A stretch of DNA of 36,902 nt from JAFGBM01 sp964564915 (GTDB lineage: Bacteria > Actinomycetota > Actinomycetes > Actinomycetales > Demequinaceae), in the NCBI GenBank assembly GCA_964564915.1, contig CAZMCU010000012.1, forward strand, positions 1 through 36,902, read 5' to 3'. The notes under the pieces are model-generated. The model made no database searches and was not told where the DNA came from. It saw only the letters and a list, made by a program, of their open reading frames with translations. This document shows positions 7,756 through 16,098 of the stretch, piece after piece. Positions within the stretch are counted from its first letter, which is position 1. The number at the start of each line of letters is the position of its first letter. Made by a program: the position numbers and the translations under genes.

Positions 7756-9452
7756 GACGTGGCGAAGTCGATTCCAACGGGGTTGACCCTCAAGTGGTTC
7801 TCCTCGTCGAACGTCACCGCGAGCCTCTCCTTCCACACGGCGTCGTTCGTCACGGGGAAGTCGCGACGGAAATGGCCGCCCCTACTCTCCTCCCGAATTC
7901 TGGCCGCGGCGATGATTCCCGCGGCGGTCTGAGCAACGTTCGTCGTCTCCCACTCCGCCGTCTGGGGGGTCACCGTTACGTTGGCCGCGGCGAATCGACC
8001 GGGACGCCGAATATCCCGTAACTCTTCCCACGCCGCCTCCAGACCGTCGCGCTCCCTGACGGGACCCACACCCTCGTACGCGAGTTTCTGGATTCGACCA
8101 CGATCGGTCGCGGGAAGCAGGCCCTGCGTTCCGTCACGTCGAACCGGCTCTCCTTCGGTCAGGTCTCCCTCCACGATCCGCGACGCGACGTCCTTGGCTG
8201 CACGCGAAGCGAAGACCAGGCCCTCGAGCAGCGAGTTCGAGGCGAGTCGGTTCGCCCCGTGCACACCGGTGCACGCCGCCTCTCCCGCCGCGTAGAGACC
8301 CTTGAGCGTGGACCTCCCGTAGAGGTCGGTGAACACCCCCCCGGAGTGAAAGTGCTGGGCTGGGGCGACGGGAATGAGGTCGACGGCCATGTCGAGCCCA
8401 TGCTCGGCAAGGGCCTCCTGGATGGTCGGGAAGCGGTGGGCGATCCTCTCCGCCCCGAGGTGCCGGGCGTCGAGGAAGACGTTCTCCACGCCGGTTGCCA
8501 CGATTTGATCGACGATCGCATGGGTGACGACATCGCGGGGGGCAAGTTCCGCCATCGGGTGCACGTCGGGCATGAAGCGTTTCCCGTCCGCGTTGAGCAG
8601 GAGCGCACCTTCGCCCCTGACGGCTTCGGAAATGAGGGGCAACTGCCCGATCATCCCCGAGCCCAGCCAAAGGACGGTCGGATGGAACTGGACGAACTCC
8701 AGGTCGGCGACGGCGGCTCCAGCCCTCAAGGCCATGGCGATCCCGTCTCCCGTCGCGCTCACGGGGTTGGTCGAGGAACGATACACCTGACCGATGCCGC
8801 CCGTCGCGACGATGACGGCCTTGGCCGTAGCCGCACCGATCCCGTCCCGTGTCCCCTCTCCGATGACGTGAAGCGTGACGCCGCACACCGGACCCGGCCA
8901 CCCCTTGTCCACCGGAGCCGAGGTCAACAGGTCGACGACGAGCGCGTGCTCGATCACTTCGATACCGGGGTCGTTGCGGATCGCCTCAAGTTGCGCCACC
9001 AGGGCACGCGACACCTCCGCACCGGTGGCGTCCCCTCCGGCGTGGATGATGCGGTCGGCGTGATGTCCTCCCTCGCGACCGAGGGAGATCTTCCCGTCCT
9101 CCATGTGGTCGAACCGCGCGCCCCGCGCCATCAGCTCGCCCACCCGCTCGGGGCCCTCCCTCACCAGCACCTCGACCGCGGGGACACTACACAGCCCGCC
9201 CCCCGCGATGAGCGTGTCCGCCATGTGCGCCTCGGGGGTGTCCTCGGGGTCCAAGGCGGCCGCGATGCCCCCCTGAGCCCAAACCGTCGAGCCCGAGGAC
9301 AGAACCCCCTTCGTCACCACAAGGACCCGATCGACCTTGGTGCGAAGTTCGAGGGCGGCCGTTAGGCCGGCGACCCCCGAACCCACCACGATGACGTCTG
9401 CTTGGGTTACCCAGCCGGGTTCGGGGGCAACCAGCGTGCGCGCGAAACTCAT
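7752..9452 (-). CDS. nadB: L-aspartate oxidase
   Basis: FAD enzyme that oxidises L-aspartate to iminoaspartate, the first step of de novo NAD synthesis. The 566 residues start with the dinucleotide-binding motif VIVVGSGVAGLTAALE (about 20-35). Then come SSGSTVWAQGGIAAAL, the HADRIIHAGGDATGAEV segment, and the active-site block HFHSGGVFTDLYGRSTLKGL followed by YAAGEAACTGVHGANRLASN. The C-terminal helical domain carries the RGGHFRRDFP motif. The length is family-typical. The start overlaps the panD stop by four bases, making it the last gene of the long minus-strand run. Its stop overlaps the convergent repressor gene. Confidence 0.95.
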   Translation of the reverse strand: MSFARTLVAPEPGWVTQADVIVVGSGVAGLTAALELRTKVDRVLVVTKGVLSSGSTVWAQGGIAAALDPEDTPEAHMADTLIAGGGLCSVPAVEVLVREGPERVGELMARGARFDHMEDGKISLGREGGHHADRIIHAGGDATGAEVSRALVAQLEAIRNDPGIEVIEHALVVDLLTSAPVDKGWPGPVCGVTLHVIGEGTRDGIGAATAKAVIVATGGIGQVYRSSTNPVSATGDGIAMALRAGAAVADLEFVQFHPTVLWLGSGMIGQLPLISEAVRGEGALLLNADGKRFMPDVHPMAELAPRDVVTHAIVDQIVATGVENVFLDARHLGAERIAHRFPTIQEALAEHGLDMAVDLIPVAPAQHFHSGGVFTDLYGRSTLKGLYAAGEAACTGVHGANRLASNSLLEGLVFASRAAKDVASRIVEGDLTEGEPVRRDGTQGLLPATDRGRIQKLAYEGVGPVRERDGLEAAWEELRDIRRPGRFAAANVTVTPQTAEWETTNVAQTAAGIIAAARIREESRGGHFRRDFPVTNDAVWKERLAVTFDEENHLRVNPVGIDFATS

Positions 9453-9916
9453 TCCCGGTACGCCGGCCAGCCCGAGGAACGAAAATCGGCGAGCCTTCGG
9501 CCCGAGGGTTCGAGCTCGCTGCCTTCCGGCACCTCACCCGGTTCGTGCCCCACCTGGGCGATCCGGTTCTGGGCGTCGACGAACACGACGGAGGGCTCGT
9601 AGCGTCGGGCCTCCTCGTCGCTCAGGTAGCCGTACCCGATGACGATGATGATGTCGCCGGGGTGGACGTGGTGCGCGGCCGCGCCGTTGATGCACACCTG
9701 ACCGGTATCGCCATTTCCCGGGATGGCGTAGGTCGTCAAGCGGGCGCCGTTGGTCACGTCGAGGACGTCGACGCGCTGACCGGGGATCAGGTCCGCGGCT
9801 TCCATGAGGGCGGCGTCGATGGTGATCGATCCGACGTAGTGGAGATCGGCTTGGGTCACGGTTGCTCGATGGATCTTCGAGATCATCATGGGCCGCATGA
9901 GGGACTCAAACGTCAC
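9449..9916 (-). CDS. panD: Aspartate 1-decarboxylase proenzyme
   Basis: Pyruvoyl enzyme making beta-alanine from aspartate for pantothenate. Self-cleavage is expected between G29 and S30 in HYVGSITID, which leaves the pyruvoyl group on the larger subunit. ISKIHRATVTQADLHY before the cleavage site and VCINGAAAHHVHPGDIIIVIGYG after it are diagnostic. The GTG at 9916 is preceded by GGAGGAG with an eight-base spacer and overlaps the panC stop (GTGA), so it is preferred over the internal ATGs at 9898 and 9889. At 155 residues it is somewhat longer than the classic 126-140, with a C-terminal tail rich in Glu, Arg and Ser. Confidence 0.95.
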   Translation of the reverse strand: MTFESLMRPMMISKIHRATVTQADLHYVGSITIDAALMEAADLIPGQRVDVLDVTNGARLTTYAIPGNGDTGQVCINGAAAHHVHPGDIIIVIGYGYLSDEEARRYEPSVVFVDAQNRIAQVGHEPGEVPEGSELEPSGRRLADFRSSGWPAYRE

Positions 9917-10761
9917 GACCGGTCTCCTCCAATCGAAGCTGGAACGTTGTCGATCAAGCGCGTGGAGCCCACCCGGGCAGCGACGGCGATCACAACATCT
10001 CCACGGTAGTCGCTCCTGACGGCCTCGGCGGACGTCGGGTCGAGTACCGCGAGGTAGTCGAGGACCACCCCCTCCGCACTGGCGAGAATGGCGTAGCCCG
10101 CCGCAAGGATGCCATCCAGGGAGTCCCCCGCTTCCGCTCGTGCCGCACAGGCCCTGAGGGCGCCACTGAGCGACAGCGCCCGCTCCCGCTCGCGGGGGCT
10201 GAGGAACCGATTCCGACTCGAGAGGGCGAGTCCGTCCGGGTCCCTCACCGTCGGCACCGCGACAATCTCGACGGGGAGGTTCAGGTCGCGAACCATCGCG
10301 CGGACGGCGATGAGTTGTTGTGCGTCCTTCTGTCCGAAGAGCGCGACATCGGGGCGGGTGAGGTTCAGTAACTTGAGGACGACCGTGAGCACCCCATCGA
10401 AGTGACCGGGACGATGCGCCCCCTCGAAGATCTCTCCGATCCGTCCCGCGGAGACCGTCACGATCGGCTCACCTCCGGGGTACACGTCCTCGACCTCGGG
10501 GGCGAATACCGCTTCGACGGGTTCCGTTGCGAGCAGGGCGCAATCCGCCTCGAGCGCCCTGGGGTAGCGCTCCAGATCGCGGGGATCCGTGAACTGGAGG
10601 GGATTGACAAAGATCGTCACGACGACACGCTCCGCGACTTCGTGAGCCTGCTTCACCAGTGCGAGGTGCCCGGCGTGCAGGGCCCCCATGGTCATGACGA
10701 CGGCACGACGCCCCTCCGGGACGGCGGAGTTCAACTCGGCCGCGGTTCGAACGACACGCAT
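9913..10761 (-). CDS. panC: Pantothenate synthetase
   Basis: Joins pantoate and beta-alanine using ATP (via pantoyl adenylate) to give pantothenate. The 282 residues carry VVMTMGALHAGHLALV (the HIGH-type nucleotide-binding motif), TIFVNPLQF, GQKDAQQL for pantoate/ATP binding, and the KMSKS-equivalent SSRNRFLSPRE. The start ATG shares one base with the stop of the upstream DUF2520 gene (TAATG), and the stop overlaps panD. panB is not in the window. Confidence 0.96.
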   Translation of the reverse strand: MRVVRTAAELNSAVPEGRRAVVMTMGALHAGHLALVKQAHEVAERVVVTIFVNPLQFTDPRDLERYPRALEADCALLATEPVEAVFAPEVEDVYPGGEPIVTVSAGRIGEIFEGAHRPGHFDGVLTVVLKLLNLTRPDVALFGQKDAQQLIAVRAMVRDLNLPVEIVAVPTVRDPDGLALSSRNRFLSPRERERALSLSGALRACAARAEAGDSLDGILAAGYAILASAEGVVLDYLAVLDPTSAEAVRSDYRGDVVIAVAARVGSTRLIDNVPASIGGDRS

Positions 10762-11639
10762 TAGGGAGCCCCCAGCAGGTCCATGACACCAGCGTAGGCC
10801 GCCTCCGATAGTCGACCAGCCTTGCGAGCGAGGCTCGCGGTAGCGCGCGCCAGGGCCACGTAGGTCTCGCGAACCTGGGGATGGGGCTGGAGGGCGGCAA
10901 GGTGGGCGGCGAGCGTGCCAACGTCGCCCCTCACGACCGGCCCCGTCAGGGATGCGAGGTCACCGGGAACCTCGGGGAGAACCCCCTCGATCGACGCCCG
11001 GACCAGGGGGCCGAGAAGCCTCCCCGGGTCCTCGATTCCCGCGTCCGCAAGGAGCAGCATCGCTTGGGCCACGGTCGTGACCACGTGGTTCGCGCCATGC
11101 ACGAGAGCCGCATGGTAAAGGGGGCGGGCGTCCTCCGCGAGGATCACCGCCTCACCACCGAACTCGACGACGAGCGCCTGCGCGATGGGCACATACGTGG
11201 GCCGAGCCGTGATCGCGAAGACCGCCTCCCGCATCCGCACCAGGTCGAGGGACGTACCGGTGAACGTGAGGGCGGGGTGGATCGCGAGGCACGCGACTCC
11301 CACTTCTTCCGCGGGCGCCATGACCGCAAGCCCCTGCCTCCCCGACGCGTGCACGGCGATCTGACCGCGCCTCCACGCGCCGACCGCTCCCAGACCCGAA
11401 ACCAGGGGGGCGAGCGCATCGTCCGGGACCGTGAGCACCACGAGATCGGCTGCGCGTACCACCTCCTCCGGCTCCATTCGAGGAACCCCCGGCAGCAACG
11501 TTTCGATGCGCGAGACGCTCGTCTCGGAGACGCCAGACGCCGCGACGACGTGGTGCCCCGCGCCCGCGAGCGCGGCCCCCCAGACGGCACCGACCCGTCC
11601 GGCACCGACGATGCCAACGTCGAGCCTCCCGGGCTTCAC
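10761..11639 (-). CDS. Rossmann-like DUF2520 protein
   Basis: Protein of 292 residues with an N-terminal Rossmann fold (DVGIVGAGRVGAVWGAALAGAG, NAD(P)-type GxGxxG at about 12-17) and a C-terminal helical DUF2520 domain (PLYHAALVHGANHVVTTVAQ). The IHPALTFTGT segment is the family hallmark. The fold resembles 6-phosphogluconate dehydrogenase and ketopantoate reductase. The recurrent position directly before panC in Actinomycetota suggests a link to pantoate or pantothenate, possibly a stand-in for ketopantoate reductase, but this is inference. The GTG at 11639 overlaps the upstream stop (GTGA). The reading frame stays open upstream to 12488, but that part is antisense-like low-complexity sequence inside the next gene. 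Confidence 0.85.
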   Translation of the reverse strand: MKPGRLDVGIVGAGRVGAVWGAALAGAGHHVVAASGVSETSVSRIETLLPGVPRMEPEEVVRAADLVVLTVPDDALAPLVSGLGAVGAWRRGQIAVHASGRQGLAVMAPAEEVGVACLAIHPALTFTGTSLDLVRMREAVFAITARPTYVPIAQALVVEFGGEAVILAEDARPLYHAALVHGANHVVTTVAQAMLLLADAGIEDPGRLLGPLVRASIEGVLPEVPGDLASLTGPVVRGDVGTLAAHLAALQPHPQVRETYVALARATASLARKAGRLSEAAYAGVMDLLGAP

Positions 11640-13162
11640 CCCGTAACCGCCGCCATCCATTGCTCGGGGGTCTGACGCGCCCGTCCTTCGCGCGCCCGAC
11701 GAGCTTGATCCTCGATGAGGGCGATCGCGTCCTCGAGGGCGAGGTGAGCCGCCACGGGCCGAATGACCCCCCTCGTGGAGTGAACCTCGATCGTGGCGAG
11801 GCCCAGGAGCCTCTGAAGGGGTCCCTGGCGGATCGCGAGGGATTGGGTCCTCTCGTGGGGAATGACGTAGAACTCCCTCAGGAGCCAACCCTTGCGAATG
11901 AGGAGGGCCCGATCCGTCGCCTTGACGCCACGACGCCACCATTGGAGGGGATCGAAGATCCATGACCGGGTGGGGCTCGCCGTGAAACCGTTCTCCGCCC
12001 GGGACCCCACCATGGCCGTCGCGATGGTTCCGGCGGGGTCGGGATCCCCCAAATCGGGGAGGACGAGCCACACGGCGTCGAGGGCGTCCTGGCGCGTTCC
12101 CACGGGGAGAAGCGTCGAGACGGTCTCTTGCTTCTGCTCGTGGTACCCGGCGACGTTGAGGCTCACCTTCCACCAGTCGAACCCCCTCCACAGGAGTGAC
12201 TGCTTGACGACGAGCGCCTGCACGCGGCCGGGGGGCACCGTCTGCCGCCGGGTATCGAGTAACCCGTGGGAGAGGCGAATCCCGTCCGCGGCGATGCCCG
12301 CGGAGAAGTTCGCGTTGTTGTTGAGTTGGGCCCACAGCACCGTGCCGAGACTGATTACCCAGACGATCATCGCCGTCACGCCCCCTCCGGTCGACCCGAA
12401 GTCCTGGGAGCTCGTCGCTTCGTCCCCGATTGCGCCCACGATCATCCAGGTCACGGCCGCGACGATCAGCAGCGCGATGGCGCTCCACGACACGAGGATC
12501 GATCCGACGAGCCGCCCCCCGGGCACGCGATACAGCACGCGCTCCGACGCCGCCACGACGGGAACCCTCGGGGGGACAGCAACGGGGGACGCGGCGTTGG
12601 CAGTCGGGGAGGGTGTGGCTCCCACCGGCACCGGGACCGCGACGGCGCCGCCGACCCCACCGGCCGCCCCGGGGTGCTCGCTGCGATAGCCAGCGGCGAG
12701 GGCGAGCACCTCGTTGCGAAGCGCATCGGCGTCCTCAAGCTTGAGGTACTTGATCGAGACGTTGGACTCCCGACCCCCGGCGACATCGATCTTCACGTCG
12801 GCGAAACCGAAAACCCTGGCGATGAACGGCTGGATGATGTCGACGGCTTGGAGACGGTCGAGCCTTGCTTGACGATGCTGGTGGAAGACGATCCCGTGCT
12901 TGTGATAGACGGCGTCGTCGCCGATGCGGTAGAGGTTGACCCTCCATTCGGCCGCGGCCCATCCAATCGCGATGGCTATCGCTCCACATGCGATGGCAAA
13001 GAGCACGAAACCCGGAAGGGTCCCCCCCTCCTCGGGGCGCTGGGTAACCTCGATGGCGTATACGGCCATGAGGGCGAAGACCGTCCGAATGACGTGGATG
13101 AATGGCGTGACGGGGTGGGTCCTGGTCCACTCCCGCGGGGCGACGGACGGGGTGGCGGTCAC
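11636..13162 (-). CDS. Membrane protein with bPH2 (bacterial PH-like) domains, large subunit type
   Basis: Protein of 508 residues with two pairs of hydrophobic segments (about 24-40 and 50-70, then about 225-250 and 260-285). Each pair is followed by a bPH2/DUF304 domain: YRIGDDAVYHKHGIVFHQHRQARLDRLQAVD, then RLSHGLLDTRRQTVPPGRVQALVVKQS. A third such unit is probably seen near the end (LIRKGWLLREFYVIPHERTQSLAIRQGPLQRLLGL). This is the YdbT-type architecture. A Pro/Ala/Val-rich linker (about 160-195) separates the first domain from the second membrane pair. It overlaps the small bPH2 gene upstream by four bases, so the two probably form a complex. Function is unknown. Confidence 0.8.
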   Translation of the reverse strand: MTATPSVAPREWTRTHPVTPFIHVIRTVFALMAVYAIEVTQRPEEGGTLPGFVLFAIACGAIAIAIGWAAAEWRVNLYRIGDDAVYHKHGIVFHQHRQARLDRLQAVDIIQPFIARVFGFADVKIDVAGGRESNVSIKYLKLEDADALRNEVLALAAGYRSEHPGAAGGVGGAVAVPVPVGATPSPTANAASPVAVPPRVPVVAASERVLYRVPGGRLVGSILVSWSAIALLIVAAVTWMIVGAIGDEATSSQDFGSTGGGVTAMIVWVISLGTVLWAQLNNNANFSAGIAADGIRLSHGLLDTRRQTVPPGRVQALVVKQSLLWRGFDWWKVSLNVAGYHEQKQETVSTLLPVGTRQDALDAVWLVLPDLGDPDPAGTIATAMVGSRAENGFTASPTRSWIFDPLQWWRRGVKATDRALLIRKGWLLREFYVIPHERTQSLAIRQGPLQRLLGLATIEVHSTRGVIRPVAAHLALEDAIALIEDQARRAREGRARQTPEQWMAAVTG

Positions 13163-13635
13163 AGCCCCGCCAGCCGGGCCTCACCGCGAGTCGTCAGCCG
13201 ATCGCGGAGCCGGGCGGCCTCCTCGGCGGGCACTCCGGCAATGTGAGCGTCGCTCCCAGGGGAAGCCGTGTGCAATTGGACCCTGGCGATCCCAAACGCA
13301 CGGGCCAGGGGCCCGGAGGCAACATCGACAAACTGCATGCGCCCGTACGGAACGACCGTCACGCGACGAAAGATCCTGCCGCGACGAACCATCAGATCGT
13401 CCTCGCGCTCCACCCACGCGTGGGCGGAGACCTGACGAACGATGATCCATGAGATCCAGAGCGCGAGGACGAGGACGCCCGCGGGCAGGGCCCACCACGC
13501 GCCCCCGTTCAAGCCCAAGACGATGCCCGCAGCTAGCACGGGAAGGGCCACCGCCCACCAACAGATGAGGCGTGCGGTCGCCAACCGAGGAGAGACGCGA
13601 ATCCAGGTCACACCGGGAGGGGAGTACCAAGTCAT
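13159..13635 (-). CDS. Small membrane protein with one bPH2 domain
   Basis: Protein of 158 residues: two membrane segments (about 20-42 and 45-68) and one bPH2/DUF304 domain with DDLMVRRGRIFRRVTVVPYGRMQFVDV and GPLARAFGIARVQLHTASPG. This is the YdbS-type partner of the larger bPH2 protein encoded directly downstream with a GTGA overlap. The ATG at 13635 lies 42 bases after the DUF3180 gene and has no strong ribosome-binding site. Pairs of this kind sit between folate and pantothenate genes in many Micrococcales; their role is not established. Confidence 0.8.
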   Translation of the reverse strand: MTWYSPPGVTWIRVSPRLATARLICWWAVALPVLAAGIVLGLNGGAWWALPAGVLVLALWISWIIVRQVSAHAWVEREDDLMVRRGRIFRRVTVVPYGRMQFVDVASGPLARAFGIARVQLHTASPGSDAHIAGVPAEEAARLRDRLTTRGEARLAGL

Positions 13636-13677
13636 GGGCCTAGTCTTGCACCTTCCGCGATCCGGATCGTTCCACCG

Positions 13678-14151
13678 TTAGGCGGCCTCCGGTGACGATC
13701 CTGGGGCATCCCCATCGCCACCGGAGGTCGAGCACCACCGTTCGGCGATCCATCCCGCCGCGAGGAGCACGCCGGAAGCGGCGGCAGCGATGAGGGCCAC
13801 GATCGCGAGGTGACGCCGAGGCGAATGCCCCCACTCCGCCGCGAGCGCGGCCGCGCACCCCCCGTACACACCGATGAGGGCAGCCCCGGTCAAGGCGGCG
13901 GCTTGGGCGAACATCGCGGTTTTCGCCGCTCGGAAGGGGTCCAGGCCGGGACGCTTCCCCGCACGGAACTGTCGAACCGTCCACCCCAGATAGAGGGCGG
14001 CCACGGCGGCGGCTAGGACGACCACCGGGACCGTCCACGGCACCGGTAGCGGCGACCATCCCGCATCCAGGACGAGGACGTTCACCCCCCAACTGAGAAA
14101 CCCGAGCCCAACCGCAACCGCGGAGATGCGTTGCCAGGTGAGGCGAGCCAT
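13678..14151 (-). CDS. DUF3180 family membrane protein
   Basis: Integral membrane protein of 157 residues with about four hydrophobic segments (roughly 8-28, 37-58, 82-105, 116-137) and a short charged C-terminal tail rich in Gly, Asp and Ser. The sequence TWQRISAVAVGLGFLSWGVN at the start and the position immediately after folK are the signature of actinobacterial DUF3180. The ATG follows the folB-folK stop with no intervening base (TAG then ATG). Function unknown; nothing in the sequence suggests transport or enzyme activity. Confidence 0.78.
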   Translation of the reverse strand: MARLTWQRISAVAVGLGFLSWGVNVLVLDAGWSPLPVPWTVPVVVLAAAVAALYLGWTVRQFRAGKRPGLDPFRAAKTAMFAQAAALTGAALIGVYGGCAAALAAEWGHSPRRHLAIVALIAAAASGVLLAAGWIAERWCSTSGGDGDAPGSSPEAA

Positions 14152-15234
14152 CTAGGCCCCGGCGGGAGGCGTCCCGGGAGGAGTGGTGCGCGCGACGATG
14201 ACCGCGGCCGGATCCCAGGGATTGCGCATGACCTGAAGTCCGGCAGCGTCCGCAGCGGCCGCGGCGAGATCGGCGACGGCACCACCGGGCGCGGAAGCGG
14301 AGGCGGGCAGTTTCGCCTGGGGTTCGATTGCCGCCCACGGCGCCAACACGAAGGCGCGCTCGTGGGCTCGCGGGTGCGGAAGCACGAGGTCGTCCGTCAC
14401 CCCGGTCACGTCGCCATAGACGACGAGGTCGATGTCGAGCGTGCGCGGCCCATCGCGCACCTCCCGCTCGCGCCCATGAATCATCTCGATCCCCTGACAC
14501 ACGTGGAGAAGCGCTCGTGCGGCCAGGGTCGTCTCGGCCCGCACCACCGCGTTGAGAAAGTCGGGTTGGTCCGGGCCACCGACGGGTTTGGTCGCCACCA
14601 ACGGGGACACCGCGAGCGTACGAATCCCCTCGACCCTGCCCAGGTCCTCGACCGCGCGCGCCAGGGTGTACTCGACGTCGCCCAAGTTCCCACCAATCGC
14701 GAGGAGCACGGGCACGGGCTTGGCCGGTCGTTCATCGAGGTGGTCTCTCGGGGGAGGCACAGCCTCCGGTGAACGCGGGTCGTCCGCGAGTCCGGCAGCC
14801 GAGCCGATGCGCTTGTCCACCCAGAGGTTCCGACCGGACAGGTCCCTCCTGATCGCGACGTAGATGTCGCCGAACGGTGTGGAGATCGAGGCTCGGGGCT
14901 TGTGGATGATGACATCGACCGCGAACGCCTCTGTTGCCTCGAGAATCCCCACGGCGATTCGTTCGGCAAGGGTCTCGATGAGGTCGCAGGTTTCGCCGCT
15001 CACCTTCGATGCCGCGACCTCGGCCATCACTCCGTAATCGACGGTCTGTGCGAGGGCGTCCTCGCGCGCGGCGACACGGGTATCGACGTGCACGACCACG
15101 TCGACGACGAAGGCCTGGGAGGTGGCTCGTTCGGTCGCCGAGACCCCGTGCTTGCCCTCGGCCTTGATCCCCTCGACGACAATCTGGTCGAGTTGCACGC
15201 CATGACGGTGATACGGCTCCACGAGAACGCTCAT
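14152..15234 (-). CDS. folB-folK: Bifunctional dihydroneopterin aldolase / HPPK (FolB-FolK fusion)
   Basis: Two consecutive folate-pathway enzymes in one 360-residue chain. The FolB domain (about 14-130) cleaves dihydroneopterin to 6-hydroxymethyl-dihydropterin; VVEGIKAEGKHGVSATER, the DYG of AQTVDYGVMAEV and LIETLAERIA are typical. The FolK domain (about 172-330) pyrophosphorylates that product; VPVLLAIGGNLGDVEYTL, VATKPVGGPDQPDFLNAV, GPRTLDIDLVVYGD and LPHPRAHERAFVLAPW are diagnostic. A linker with Pro, Asp and Arg (about 145-170) joins them. I start at the ATG at 15234, four bases after the folP stop and preceded by AAGGATG. An upstream in-frame start at 15309 would run into folP. No frameshift is visible at the junction, so the fusion looks real. 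Confidence 0.92.
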   Translation of the reverse strand: MSVLVEPYHRHGVQLDQIVVEGIKAEGKHGVSATERATSQAFVVDVVVHVDTRVAAREDALAQTVDYGVMAEVAASKVSGETCDLIETLAERIAVGILEATEAFAVDVIIHKPRASISTPFGDIYVAIRRDLSGRNLWVDKRIGSAAGLADDPRSPEAVPPPRDHLDERPAKPVPVLLAIGGNLGDVEYTLARAVEDLGRVEGIRTLAVSPLVATKPVGGPDQPDFLNAVVRAETTLAARALLHVCQGIEMIHGREREVRDGPRTLDIDLVVYGDVTGVTDDLVLPHPRAHERAFVLAPWAAIEPQAKLPASASAPGGAVADLAAAAADAAGLQVMRNPWDPAAVIVARTTPPGTPPAGA

Positions 15235-15238
15235 GTGC

Positions 15239-16060
15239 TCATCCTTCCCTCTCGCGAGCAGCCTGCCAAGCCGCCGCGACGTGAACTGCGTCTCTTGCCG
15301 CCCTCGCATCGTGAACCCGCACCGCCCACGCGCCGCTGACGGCGGCGAGCGCCGTCACCGCCGTCGTTGCGTGTTCGCGGGACGCGGGACCCTCGTCGTC
15401 GGGAATCACCGCGCCCAGGAACCTCTTGCGAGAGGCACCGACGAGCACCCGATGCCCCAGTCCCTGGAAGCATTCGAGGCACGCAAGAAGGGGCCAGTTG
15501 TTCTCCGCGACCTTCGAGAATCCGAGGCCGGGATCGAGGATGATGCGTTCCGCGTCGACGCCGGCCGCGACCAGCGCTTCGACCCTCGCCTCCAGTTCGT
15601 CCCTTACCTCGGCGACCACGTCGTCGTACTGGTCGAGGTCGTCCATGTCGGTGGAGTGGGCGCGCCAGTGCATCGCGACGAAGTCGACGTCGGTGGAAGC
15701 AACGAAGGCCGCCATCGCGGGGTCGGCAAGACCCCCGGAGACGTCGTTGACGATCGAGGCGCCGACATCGACGGCCGCGGCCGCCGTCGCGGCGCGCATG
15801 GTATCGACGGAAACCGTCACCCCCTCCTGAACGAGGGCCATCACCACGGGGCGAATCCGCCCCAACTCGACCGAAGGGTCAACGCGCTCCGCGCCCGGCC
15901 GCGTGGATTCTCCCCCGACGTCGACGATGTCGGCGCCCTCGTCCCGCAACTCCAAGCCGCGGGCGATCGCGACATCCGTGTCCATCCACCTGCCGCCGTC
16001 GGAGAACGAATCGGGCGTGACGTTCAGAATGCCCATCACGAGGCACCTCGTTGTGCCCAC
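15239..16060 (-). CDS. folP: Dihydropteroate synthase
   Basis: Condenses 6-hydroxymethyl-dihydropterin pyrophosphate with p-aminobenzoate; the target of sulfonamides. TIM-barrel landmarks: MGILNVTPDSFSDGG (pABA/pterin loop 1), VDVGGESTRPGAERV (loop 2), SVDTMRA, ASIVNDVSGG, LDPGLGFSKVAENNWPLL, and the C-terminal VGASRKRFLG with its Lys and Arg. At 273 residues it is a normal length. The GTG at 16060 has GAGGAGGAGAG directly upstream, which decides the start. It lies 38 bases after folE and four before folB-folK. Confidence 0.95.
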   Translation of the reverse strand: MGTTRCLVMGILNVTPDSFSDGGRWMDTDVAIARGLELRDEGADIVDVGGESTRPGAERVDPSVELGRIRPVVMALVQEGVTVSVDTMRAATAAAAVDVGASIVNDVSGGLADPAMAAFVASTDVDFVAMHWRAHSTDMDDLDQYDDVVAEVRDELEARVEALVAAGVDAERIILDPGLGFSKVAENNWPLLACLECFQGLGHRVLVGASRKRFLGAVIPDDEGPASREHATTAVTALAAVSGAWAVRVHDARAARDAVHVAAAWQAAREREG

Positions 16061-16098
16061 CTCTCCTCCTCACCGAATCGGGTACTAGGAATGGGTTA

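Noticed and set aside
11640..12488. N-terminal extension of the DUF2520 gene
   Set aside because: It reads an alternative frame of the bPH2 gene and is Arg/Gly/Pro-rich; the GTG at 11639 with a GTGA overlap is the natural start.
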